This document shows positions 1 to 5,404 of a stretch of 6,209 nt of DNA, piece by piece. This DNA is from Candidatus Parcubacteria bacterium (lineage in GTDB: Bacteria > Patescibacteriota > Saccharimonadia > Saccharimonadales > Saccharimonadaceae), in the NCBI GenBank assembly GCA_023391075.1, contig JAEWBQ010000022.1, positions 1 through 6,209 on the forward strand, read 5' to 3'. The translations under genes and the position numbers were made by a program. The notes under the pieces were generated by a model, which worked only from the letters and a program-made list of their open reading frames with translations, had not been told where the DNA came from and made no database searches. Every line of letters starts with the position of its first letter. Position 1 is the stretch's first letter.

Positions 1-111
1 GCCCCCGGCTCCTCTCCCGCCCCCTCGGACCCCAACGCGGGGTCTCCTGGGACCGGCGGTACCGGTGGCGCTACCTGCGTAGCTAACCCGTTCACGCACA
101 CAACCTGCTAG
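1..111 (+). CDS. C-terminal tail of an unidentified, probably secreted or surface protein (partial)
   Basis: Frame 1 is open from the window edge to a TAG stop at 109-111, giving the last 36 residues of a protein that begins outside the window. The tail is low complexity, rich in Pro, Ser, Gly and Thr (for example PGSSPAPSDPNAGSPGTGG). It then becomes ATCVANPFTHTTC, with two Cys, one of them the final residue. Such Pro/Ser/Gly/Thr stretches usually serve as flexible extracytoplasmic linkers or stalks, so export is a reasonable guess, but no domain is visible. Frames 2 and 3 also lack an early stop, yet they end sooner (near 80-95) and give less linker-like peptides. Frame 1 also leads directly into a hairpin at 122-158 that could end its transcript. 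The product cannot be named from this fragment. Confidence 0.6.
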   Translation, partial: APGSSPAPSDPNAGSPGTGGTGGATCVANPFTHTTC

Positions 112-121
112 GTGCGCATTT

Positions 122-158
122 GAATGGGCGGGGTGTCGTCACGACGCCCCGCCCATTC
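122..158 (+). terminator. GC-rich hairpin after the first gene, possible terminator
   Basis: An almost perfect inverted repeat has arms 122-138 and 142-158: 17 pairs, one of them a G-T wobble (134/146), around a 3-nt loop. The stem is very GC-rich (the core GGGCGGGG faces CCCCGCCC) and starts 11 bases after the TAG stop at 109-111. That position fits a transcription terminator or an mRNA 3'-end stabiliser. There is no real T-run after it (the sequence continues CCCGCTCTTCGTT), so it is not a classical intrinsic terminator. The fold is certain from the sequence, while its function is inferred. Confidence 0.45.
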
Positions 159-181
159 CCCGCTCTTCGTTAGCAAAATCT

Positions 182-238
182 GAGGAATCATATTCTCGCC
201 GAGCTCTCCGAGAGCTCGCTGGTTGAGTATGATTCCTC
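182..238. repeat. Nested double hairpin (outer and inner inverted repeats)
   Basis: The outer arms GAGGAATCATA (182-192) and TATGATTCCTC (228-238) are an exact 11-bp inverted repeat. It extends inward by one wobble and two further pairs (193-195 with 225-227). Inside it lies a second, separate exact 8-bp inverted repeat, CGAGCTCT (200-207) and AGAGCTCG (211-218), with a 3-nt loop. Together they would form a long stem with internal bulges in RNA, or a cruciform-like structure in DNA. No T-run follows on either strand. It could be a structured 5' leader element, a small RNA, a protein-binding palindrome or a remnant of a mobile repeat, and the sequence alone does not decide between these. Confidence 0.65.
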
Positions 239-402
239 GTGAGTCATTCCCGACTCGTCGCATTGCCGCCACTATGGCCTTTGTGACATGCACATTGTAA
301 TGATCTGATTTGTCCGGCATTAACAACTTGGCAATCCAATCACCAAGAACAGTCCAATCAATTTAACGACGTTTGATTTACATCTGCGAGATGAATCAAG
401 CA

Positions 403-408
403 AAGGAG
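403..408 (+). promoter_or_regulatory. Shine-Dalgarno AAGGAG that fixes the start at 415
   Basis: AAGGAG lies 6 nt before the ATG at 415-417, an ideal distance. The frame is also open upstream to a TTG at 373, which would add 14 residues, but that codon has no ribosome binding site. The extra residues would also sit in front of a normal signal peptide. The ATG at 415 is therefore the start chosen here. Confidence 0.9.
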
Positions 409-414
409 AAGCAT

Positions 415-1863
415 ATGAGTACACTCACATCACTCGTTCGTCGCGCTCCGAAGCGTTTCACGACCCTAGTCGCGATGACTGCAGCCGCAATCATCGTGCC
501 AGCCGCCGTGCTCGCCTTCGGTCCAGACCGACCGACCTACACGCAGGAACACCCTGCCGACCACATTACGTTTAACTCGATCACCAACAACCCTGAAGTT
601 GGCGACGAGCGCAACTTCGTCCGTATCCGCGAAGACGGAACTGGCAACTACGGTGACAATGTCACTCTCGTACCAGGCAAGGTATATGATGTCACCGTCT
701 TCTACCACAACAACGCCGCATCGAACCTTGGTCTCGTCGCACACGACACGACCCTGAAAATGGAAATGCCTGGTGTCATCAAGGCTGGCGTTAACGCCGC
801 CTTCACCGGTACAATCTCAGCAAGCAACGCGAGCCCTACATCTGTATGGGATGAAGCGTACGGCAAGAACGCCACTAACGGCGACGTCGTCCTTCGTTAC
901 GTTACCGACTCAGCGACCGTCGTCAGCAATGGTGCGGTCAACGGCGCCAAGCTGCCAGACAGCCTGTTTACGACGGGCGCAAAGCTCGGCTACGACAGCC
1001 TTAACGGGGACCTGCCTGGCTGTAACCAATACGCCGGCTTCGTGAACTTCAAGGTTCGCGTCGACCAGCCAAACTTCACCGTCCAGAAGTACGTTAGTAC
1101 TGACAGCGGCAAGACATGGGTCAAGAACGCAACTGCTCAGCCAGGTGCGACCGTACAGTATGGTATTTCATACCAAAACACCGGTACCAACCAGCAAGAC
1201 AACGTTACTATTAATGACAAGCTCCCAACTGGCGTCAGCTATGTTGCCGGAAGCACGTCAGTCATGAATTCTGTCACCGGTGGCGCCTTCAAGTCGACCA
1301 TCGACGGCCTGACGACGACTGGCATCAATGCCGGTTCATACCAGCCACAGGGCAACGTCTTTTACAAGTTCAGCGCCAAGCTGCCTACCGAAGACAAACT
1401 GCAGTGTGGCACCAATAACTTAGTCAACACCGCTCGTGCGACCACGAATGCCGGTTACAAAGAAGACACTGCAACCGTTACGATTAACAAGACCTGTGTC
1501 CAGCCAAAGCAAATCCAGGTTTGTGAACTGGCAACTGGCAAGATCATGCAGATCAACGAATCAGACTTCAACAGCAAAACGCAGTCGAAGAACCTGAACG
1601 ATTGTGCACCAAAGCCAGGCATGATCAACGTTTGCGACCTCACTAGCAAGCAAGTTGTTTCGATCAAGGAAACTGACTTTAACAGCAGCAAGTACTCGAA
1701 GAACCTACAGGACTGTGTTGTTACCCCAACCACTCCTACGACTCCGACAGAACTGCCACACACTGGCCCTGCTACAGCTATCGCCAGCGTTCTGGGCCTC
1801 GGCTCACTGATCGCTGCCGGCAGCTACTACGTTGCAAGCCGCCGCGCCCTTCTGGGTCGCTAA
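415..1863 (+). CDS. LPxTG-anchored surface protein with DUF11-like domain and Cys-bracketed repeats
   Basis: The 482-aa protein is built for export and sortase anchoring. Residues 1-34 form a signal peptide: RR and KR at 9-14, a hydrophobic core at about 15-33, and likely cleavage after AVLA (34). An N-terminal extracellular region (about 35-218) carries GDERNFVRIRE and the pattern LVPGKVYDVTVFYHNNA, a layout I recognise from Saccharibacteria surface proteins. A DUF11-like beta-sandwich follows (about 219-361; NFTVQKYVS, YGISYQNTGT, LPTGVSYVAGS, NLVNTARATT). Two 31-aa repeats (367-397 and 404-434) each contain two Cys. A Thr/Pro spacer (435-446) leads to LPHTG (447-451), a hydrophobic segment (about 453-474) and an Arg-containing tail (SRRALLGR). 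A sortase would cleave between Thr and Gly and attach the protein to the cell wall, but none is encoded here. Adhesion or host contact is inference. A strong terminator follows, so the gene is probably monocistronic. Confidence 0.9.
   Translation: MSTLTSLVRRAPKRFTTLVAMTAAAIIVPAAVLAFGPDRPTYTQEHPADHITFNSITNNPEVGDERNFVRIREDGTGNYGDNVTLVPGKVYDVTVFYHNNAASNLGLVAHDTTLKMEMPGVIKAGVNAAFTGTISASNASPTSVWDEAYGKNATNGDVVLRYVTDSATVVSNGAVNGAKLPDSLFTTGAKLGYDSLNGDLPGCNQYAGFVNFKVRVDQPNFTVQKYVSTDSGKTWVKNATAQPGATVQYGISYQNTGTNQQDNVTINDKLPTGVSYVAGSTSVMNSVTGGAFKSTIDGLTTTGINAGSYQPQGNVFYKFSAKLPTEDKLQCGTNNLVNTARATTNAGYKEDTATVTINKTCVQPKQIQVCELATGKIMQINESDFNSKTQSKNLNDCAPKPGMINVCDLTSKQVVSIKETDFNSSKYSKNLQDCVVTPTTPTTPTELPHTGPATAIASVLGLGSLIAAGSYYVASRRALLGR
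1513..1716 (+). repeat. Two tandem 31-aa Cys-bracketed repeats inside the surface protein
   Basis: Unit 1 covers 1513-1605 (residues 367-397) and unit 2 covers 1624-1716 (residues 404-434), separated by a 6-residue linker (APKPGM). By direct alignment 16 of 31 residues are identical. The shared pattern is I-x-V-C-x-L near the start, then I-x-E-x-D-F-N-S, and S-K-N-L-x-D-C at the end. Each unit starts and ends with a Cys, so an intra-unit disulfide or a pairing between units is possible. The DNA has diverged more than the protein pattern, which points to selection on the protein. Confidence 0.85.
1753..1767 (+). other. LPxTG sortase sorting motif (LPHTG)
   Basis: These bases encode LPHTG at residues 447-451. 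Behind it come Pro, about 20 hydrophobic residues and a short tail with adjacent Arg residues, the complete order of a class A-like cell-wall sorting signal. The Thr/Pro-rich segment just before it is a typical wall-spanning spacer. Confidence 0.88.
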
Positions 1864-1905
1864 CAGAGACTGACCGCTCACCTTTCTGGGCTCCGTCTCA
1901 GTTCC

Positions 1906-1935
1906 AACCACCCCTGTCTTTCAGGGGTGGTTTTT
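1906..1935 (+). terminator. Intrinsic terminator of the surface protein gene
   Basis: CCACCCCTG (1908-1916) pairs exactly with CAGGGGTGG (1922-1930) over a TCTTT loop, and five T residues (1931-1935) follow. Two further A-T pairs extend the base. This is a classical rho-independent terminator, 42 bases after the TAA stop. A weaker stem (1862-1870 with 1895-1903, one A-A mismatch) precedes it. The opposite strand has no T-run, so the terminator works for the plus strand only. Its T-run ends where the promoter of the next gene begins. Confidence 0.93.
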
Positions 1936-1943
1936 GGTATTAT
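1935..1943 (+). promoter_or_regulatory. Extended -10 promoter for the small membrane protein, probably leaderless
   Basis: TGGTATTAT matches an extended -10 (TGn followed by TATTAT, 5 of 6 to consensus). It ends 8 nt before the ATG at 1952, which places the expected transcription start at about 1950, almost on the start codon. No Shine-Dalgarno is present between them. No good -35 exists at 16-18 bp upstream, where the terminator hairpin lies, and an extended -10 often makes a -35 unnecessary. The TG overlaps the last T of the terminator run. Confidence 0.55.
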
Positions 1944-1951
1944 GAAATTAT

Positions 1952-2179
1952 ATGGCAAAGCAGAAGAAAAAGCGCACCAAGAAATACACCGGTCAAGATG
2001 CGGCCGTGACACGACCGACAGTCACGCGCGTCAGGGCCGTCAAGCGCAATAAACTGCAGCTCTGGTGGCTGGACCGCAGGCGCTTACTGCGTCCTGTACT
2101 GATCATGACCGGCGTCGTCGCAGCGGCAGCGTGGCTAATTGTTGAGCTCGTCCGCGTCCTGAGCGGGGGCGGCCTGTAG
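1952..2179 (+). CDS. Small, highly basic single-pass membrane protein of unknown function
   Basis: This encodes 75 residues from ATG to TAG. The first 45 or so are strikingly basic and polar (MAKQKKKRTKKYTGQD, then many Arg and Lys, including KRNK and DRRRLLR) and contain Trp-Trp at 38-39. One hydrophobic segment (about 48-69) follows, then a short Gly-rich tail. By the positive-inside rule the basic N-terminus should stay in the cytoplasm with the C-terminus outside or at the membrane. The basic part could touch nucleic acid, ribosomes or acidic lipids, but this is only a guess. I have an impression of similar short proteins in other Saccharibacteria but know no name for them. The upstream gene ends at a strong terminator and this gene appears to have its own promoter, so it is probably transcribed alone. 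Its last 45 bp overlap the 3' end of the oppositely oriented kinase gene. Confidence 0.75.
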   Translation: MAKQKKKRTKKYTGQDAAVTRPTVTRVRAVKRNKLQLWWLDRRRLLRPVLIMTGVVAAAAWLIVELVRVLSGGGL

Positions 2180-4357
2180 GCGTTTCACCGGCAGCCGAAA
2201 TCCAAAGACGCTCCCCTCACCTTCGACTGACGAAAACACCATCGAGCCGCCATGCTCGGTAATCACCTTCTTGGCCAAATAGAGGCCGACACCCGTGCCA
2301 TCAGGGCGCTGGCGCCGGGCATTAGCGGCACGGAAAAACTTCGTGAATAGATGCGCCTGTTCGTCTTTAGGCACGCCGATACCCGTATCATGGACTTCAA
2401 GCACCACGTCGCCTTGATCGACACGTAACTTGACAGTAATGGCGCTGTCTTCGCGCGAATAGTAAATCGCATTATCGACAAAGTTCATAATCACCTGACG
2501 CAGCTTATCGGCATCGAGATACAGCATCGGGATCCGGGCCGGCGCCCGATAGCGAAGCTCGAGGCTCCGCGCCGCCGCCGTCGTACGCAGCGAATCCACC
2601 TCTTGGCCGACCAACTTCGCAAGATCAACTTCGCGCCGGTCCAGCATAAACTTACCGGTTTGAAGGCGCGACACATTCAAAAAGTCATTAATGAGATGCA
2701 CCATCCGCTCGCTGCTCGTGAATGCTTCACTCAGGAGCTGTCGCTGCATCGGCGTAATCTTGCCGGCATCACCCTGCAGCACCATGTCGATATAGCCCTT
2801 CACGCTCGTCAGCGGGGTACGAAGCTGGTGCGACGCCATGCTGACGAACTCATCCTTTGCTTCATCGAGCTTCTGCAGCTCCTTATTGGAGCGACGCAGT
2901 TCTTTGGTAGCCTCGGCTACGCGCTGACGCAGCGTGTCGTTGAAGGCTTCGATCTCCCGAAAACGAAGCGTGTTCTGCACCGCAAGTGCCAACTCATCAT
3001 CAATGCTCGTCAGCAGCTTCACATCCTTCGGTGAGAGATGCTTGCCATCCAATCGCAAACCGACGAGAAGCAGGCCGACACGCTGACCACGCACCTTGAG
3101 CTGCACCGCAGCATCGATCTTGCCTTCTTCGACAAGCCAGGTGCGCCGGCTATCGTTCGCTTCACGAAACATCACATGATCAATCAGCGTCGGAAGTGAT
3201 TCAGGCAGTACCTGTGCGTACTCGTCTTGATAACGCTGCTGGTAGGCTGTGGTCTTGACCGCGCCTTGCGTACTATGCACCTCTTTGTCGTCATAAATAT
3301 ATAAATTCACGTAGCGCACCCGCAGTACGTCCGACAGGATCTTTGTCACCTTTTTGGCGAGGACGCGCGACTGCACTTCGTTCGTCGTCACTTCGCGCAG
3401 ACGTTCGGTCACTTCCTCGATGTTATAGCTGTCGCGGTAGAATATCCGCCCCATGACCCGGTCGAATTGACGCCAGACTGGCTGAATCGCGAAGGCGAGC
3501 AGGACCGCCGTCAGTGTTAGCAGTACCGTCCGTCCCGATACGTTCGTCACGAGCGGCGAAAACAGCTGGAGCACACTAAAGACGATGACGCTATACACCA
3601 CTACGACTGCCGCGACGAATACGATATACACTATCGACCGAGCCACCGCCTGGCGTAGGTCTAAAATCCCTTGGCGAATTATCGCCACCAGCGCCACGAT
3701 TGCAAATATAATCGCGCACGGTGGACCAGCCCAAATGAGATCATACCTCCCCAGTAGCGGCAGTAGCAGGTTAAACCACACGCCACAGGCAAGTGAAATA
3801 CCTGTGCCAAGCCCGATTGATACTAACGTTCGCGACAGCCGTCGGCGGTGGTGCCGCCGCGTCTCATGGATTCCCCGACCAAATGCTACGATCGACGCGC
3901 CAATCAGCACCAGGTATAACACCGTGTAGCATATATAAAATACAGGGTTAAGGTTGACCGTCCAGCCCGCCTCTCCGTGCATAACACTGCGCACAAGTCC
4001 GTCCCCCATGACCGCGATGGTTGCCATCGCAAGCGCGATCAACACAGCCGCCGCCCGATACGGCACGCTTACCTTGATGACGCGGGGGAACTGCAAGCAG
4101 AATTCAAACAGTCCATACACAATGCCGACGCCGGCGACATAGTAAATATGCACCCATGCGACGGCGCCAACGGGATTGTCAGCCGGTGACGTCAAGAAGC
4201 CATTGATTGCCACCGCCCAAACGGCCGCAGAACCAGTCAGCAGCGCAAACCAGCCATGCATTGGACGGGCGCGCTGAGCTGTCGCCATCAAAAGCATCAG
4301 TAAACAATTGAGTGCCGCCGTCACCAGCAGCATCGTTGATATCCCCACCGAAATCAT
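2135..4357 (-). CDS. Membrane-bound sensor histidine kinase with N-terminal multi-TM domain and GAF-like domain
   Basis: The 740-aa protein has about nine hydrophobic segments in residues 4-293. The first seven resemble the histidine kinase N-terminal 7TM sensor family. Residues 312-465 look like a GAF domain (YVNLYIYDD, VGLLLVGLRLDGKHLSPKDVKLLTSI). A coiled coil (about 466-502) leads into the HisKA dimerisation domain, with phosphoacceptor His510 in ASHQLRTPL. The ATP-binding domain has the N box (NFVDNA, 625-630), G1 (DTGIG, 657-661), F box (FTKFF, 671-675) and G2 (GTGVG, 687-691). All key residues are present, so an active kinase is expected. It should autophosphorylate His510 and pass phosphate to a receiver Asp, the separate receiver at 5405-5776 being the nearest candidate. 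The signal is unknown; membrane state or a small molecule is possible. Start: ATG at 4357-4355 with AGGA about 10 nt upstream. The gene lies 30 bp behind the methyltransferase, so co-transcription is possible, but a TATAAT sits in that gap. Confidence 0.93.
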   Translation of the reverse strand: MISVGISTMLLVTAALNCLLMLLMATAQRARPMHGWFALLTGSAAVWAVAINGFLTSPADNPVGAVAWVHIYYVAGVGIVYGLFEFCLQFPRVIKVSVPYRAAAVLIALAMATIAVMGDGLVRSVMHGEAGWTVNLNPVFYICYTVLYLVLIGASIVAFGRGIHETRRHHRRRLSRTLVSIGLGTGISLACGVWFNLLLPLLGRYDLIWAGPPCAIIFAIVALVAIIRQGILDLRQAVARSIVYIVFVAAVVVVYSVIVFSVLQLFSPLVTNVSGRTVLLTLTAVLLAFAIQPVWRQFDRVMGRIFYRDSYNIEEVTERLREVTTNEVQSRVLAKKVTKILSDVLRVRYVNLYIYDDKEVHSTQGAVKTTAYQQRYQDEYAQVLPESLPTLIDHVMFREANDSRRTWLVEEGKIDAAVQLKVRGQRVGLLLVGLRLDGKHLSPKDVKLLTSIDDELALAVQNTLRFREIEAFNDTLRQRVAEATKELRRSNKELQKLDEAKDEFVSMASHQLRTPLTSVKGYIDMVLQGDAGKITPMQRQLLSEAFTSSERMVHLINDFLNVSRLQTGKFMLDRREVDLAKLVGQEVDSLRTTAAARSLELRYRAPARIPMLYLDADKLRQVIMNFVDNAIYYSREDSAITVKLRVDQGDVVLEVHDTGIGVPKDEQAHLFTKFFRAANARRQRPDGTGVGLYLAKKVITEHGGSMVFSSVEGEGSVFGFRLPVKRLQAAPAQDADELNN

Positions 4358-4377
4358 AGTGCAATCATCCTGCCCTC

Positions 4378-4383
4378 ATTATA
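4378..4383 (-). promoter_or_regulatory. Possible -10 box (TATAAT) for the kinase gene
   Basis: The minus strand reads a perfect TATAAT from 4383 to 4378, in the 30-bp gap between the methyltransferase stop and the kinase start. A transcript starting near 4371 would have a leader of about 14 nt. The weak Shine-Dalgarno AGGA (4371-4368) would sit at its very 5' end. No good -35 lies 16-18 bp upstream and no TGn precedes the box, so it may be a secondary promoter or chance. Confidence 0.35.
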
Positions 4384-4387
4384 CCGG

Positions 4388-5356
4388 TTATGTCAAAATC
4401 TCATAGATGCCATACACATGATCATCAGGAAGCACGACGTGTATTTTGTCCGAAGGTACGCCAGCTTGCTGCAACAATTGGCAGACCTCTGCTTCGCTCC
4501 GGACAATCACACCAGGCCAGCCAAGCCCCCGACGGTGCACTTCCAGTCCCGGGTGCGTCGGTCGCATATTCGTGAATACCAACTGACAACCCTTTGGTGC
4601 ATGGCGCCGAATTGTTCGCACGAATGCCACCAGCTGCGTATCGCTTAGGTATTCCACCAGCCCCATGGCGTCTACTACCTGCGGAGAAACCTGTTGTATC
4701 TTCTGCGACAACTGCCCTTCGTCGAGGGCATCCAGCTGTTCGATATGTGCCCGTGGCGACCGCGGCTCGGCCTCAATCAAACCAGCGGCAAACGTCAGCA
4801 CTTCATGATTGATATCAGTCAGCCACAATGCGGGCGGCCGCTTGAGAACGCGCGCCGCTTCGATCGTCTGATGGCCAGTCCCGCTCCCAAGGCTTAGCCA
4901 CCGCAGCATCGTTTTGCGCTCGCCGTAGCGCTGCCCCACCAACCACGCCAAAGCATATGAACGCGACCGCAGGCCCCTGCCGTCCGCCGAGTGGCGAAAG
5001 AGATTTTTGGTAATAATGTCGAGCATCGGGCCGTTATGAATCCGTTTGACGTCTGGATTATGGACCGGATATGTCGCGAACGCTCCTGGCATATGAGCAG
5101 TCCACGATCGCACGCCCGCAGGTGCATACACAAGCGTGCGCACAAGATTTGTCTTGCTGGCAAACGTAATATGCGGACGAGCCTTCAAGTAGCGCTCCAT
5201 ACCGTTTAAGAAGGCTTGCGTCGCAGCACGCAGCATCATATGTCGCGGATGGGAGAACCGGTCGGTCACGTGCACCTGTGTCATGAGGACGTTATTCACT
5301 GTGTCGCGGCTCGTTACCGCGAGTTCAAATTGCTCTGTTGAAAATGTTTGAGCCAC
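4388..5356 (-). CDS. Class I SAM-dependent methyltransferase, substrate unknown
   Basis: The 322-aa protein has a Rossmann-type methyltransferase fold in its second half. Motif I, WLSLGSGTG (SAM-binding LGSGTG at 156-161), is followed by the acidic end of strand 2 (LTDIN, Asp181), a QLDALDE segment (208-214) and motif IV-like VVDAMGLVEYLSD (227-239). A later strand, CQLVFTNM (257-264), and a terminal DDHVYGIYEI (311-320) complete the fold. Residues 1-150 form an N-terminal region that I cannot assign; it may bind or cap the substrate. There is no signal peptide or membrane segment, so it should be cytoplasmic. Start: GTG at 5356-5354 with AGGAG (5367-5363) 6 nt upstream, a clear ribosome site. 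Its stop TAA is 30 bp before the kinase, so the two may form an operon. Small molecule, lipid, RNA and protein substrates are all open. Confidence 0.85.
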   Translation of the reverse strand: MAQTFSTEQFELAVTSRDTVNNVLMTQVHVTDRFSHPRHMMLRAATQAFLNGMERYLKARPHITFASKTNLVRTLVYAPAGVRSWTAHMPGAFATYPVHNPDVKRIHNGPMLDIITKNLFRHSADGRGLRSRSYALAWLVGQRYGERKTMLRWLSLGSGTGHQTIEAARVLKRPPALWLTDINHEVLTFAAGLIEAEPRSPRAHIEQLDALDEGQLSQKIQQVSPQVVDAMGLVEYLSDTQLVAFVRTIRRHAPKGCQLVFTNMRPTHPGLEVHRRGLGWPGVIVRSEAEVCQLLQQAGVPSDKIHVVLPDDHVYGIYEILT

Positions 5357-5362
5357 GCCCCA

Positions 5363-5367
5363 CTCCT
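5363..5367 (-). promoter_or_regulatory. Shine-Dalgarno AGGAG of the methyltransferase
   Basis: The minus strand reads AGGAG from 5367 to 5363, 6 nt before the GTG start at 5356. This supports GTG as the start codon. It contrasts with the divergent receiver gene, which has no such site. Confidence 0.8.
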
Positions 5368-5386
5368 ATGCATTACCGGTGTCGTT

Positions 5387-5395
5387 TGTTATAGT
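5387..5395 (+). promoter_or_regulatory. Extended -10 promoter for the receiver gene, probably leaderless
   Basis: TGTTATAGT is an extended -10 (TGn plus TATAGT, 5 of 6 to consensus) ending 9 nt before the ATG at 5405. The expected start of transcription is about 5402. A second TATAGT overlaps it at 5395-5400. No Shine-Dalgarno precedes the ATG. On the other strand TATACT (5398 to 5393) is a possible -10 for the methyltransferase, so the two divergent promoters may overlap and compete for RNA polymerase. Confidence 0.55.
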
Positions 5396-5404
5396 ATAGT
5401 CAAT

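Larger units (their letters stand above)
112..414. other. 303-bp non-coding region upstream of the surface protein gene
   Basis: This stretch separates the first gene from the surface protein gene and has no convincing reading frame. It holds the hairpin at 122-158, the nested double hairpin at 182-238, and a small hairpin at 241-256 (GAGTC/GACTC, 6-nt loop). It also has an 8-bp direct repeat TCCAATCA at 335-342 and 353-360, and the Shine-Dalgarno at 403-408. I could not assign a confident promoter. TTGGCA at 328-333 resembles a -35 element but has no good -10 at normal spacing. TGT-AATGAT at 296-304 resembles an extended -10 but matches only 4 of 6 consensus bases. Confidence 0.6.

Noticed and set aside
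108..326. Minus-strand frame of 72 codons across the hairpins
   Set aside because: It starts with TTG without a ribosome site, runs through three inverted repeats and resembles no protein family. The span is better explained as structured non-coding DNA.
373..414. Upstream TTG start for the surface protein
   Set aside because: It has no Shine-Dalgarno and would put 14 unusual residues before a normal signal peptide, while the ATG at 415 has an ideal AAGGAG.
1455..1763. Minus-strand frame of 102 codons under the surface protein repeats
   Set aside because: Its own internal repetition only mirrors the two tandem repeats of the real gene on the plus strand.
2603..3034. Plus-strand frame of 143 codons inside the kinase gene
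   Set aside because: It is a shadow of the kinase coding frame, which carries all catalytic motifs here, and it has no family resemblance of its own.
3585..3929. Plus-strand frame of 114 codons inside the kinase membrane region
   Set aside because: It is antisense to clear transmembrane segments. Its Thr/Ile/Arg-rich composition is what complements of hydrophobic codons give.
4378..4396. TTGACA (4396-4391) plus TATAAT (4383-4378) as a consensus promoter for the kinase
   Set aside because: The spacer is only 7 bp instead of about 17, and the TTGACA consists of the last two codons of the methyltransferase. Only the TATAAT is kept as a weak candidate.
5348..5404. Upstream start for the receiver gene adding 19 residues
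   Set aside because: The extension covers the promoter and does not belong to the receiver fold, which begins at MTKIAIIEDD.
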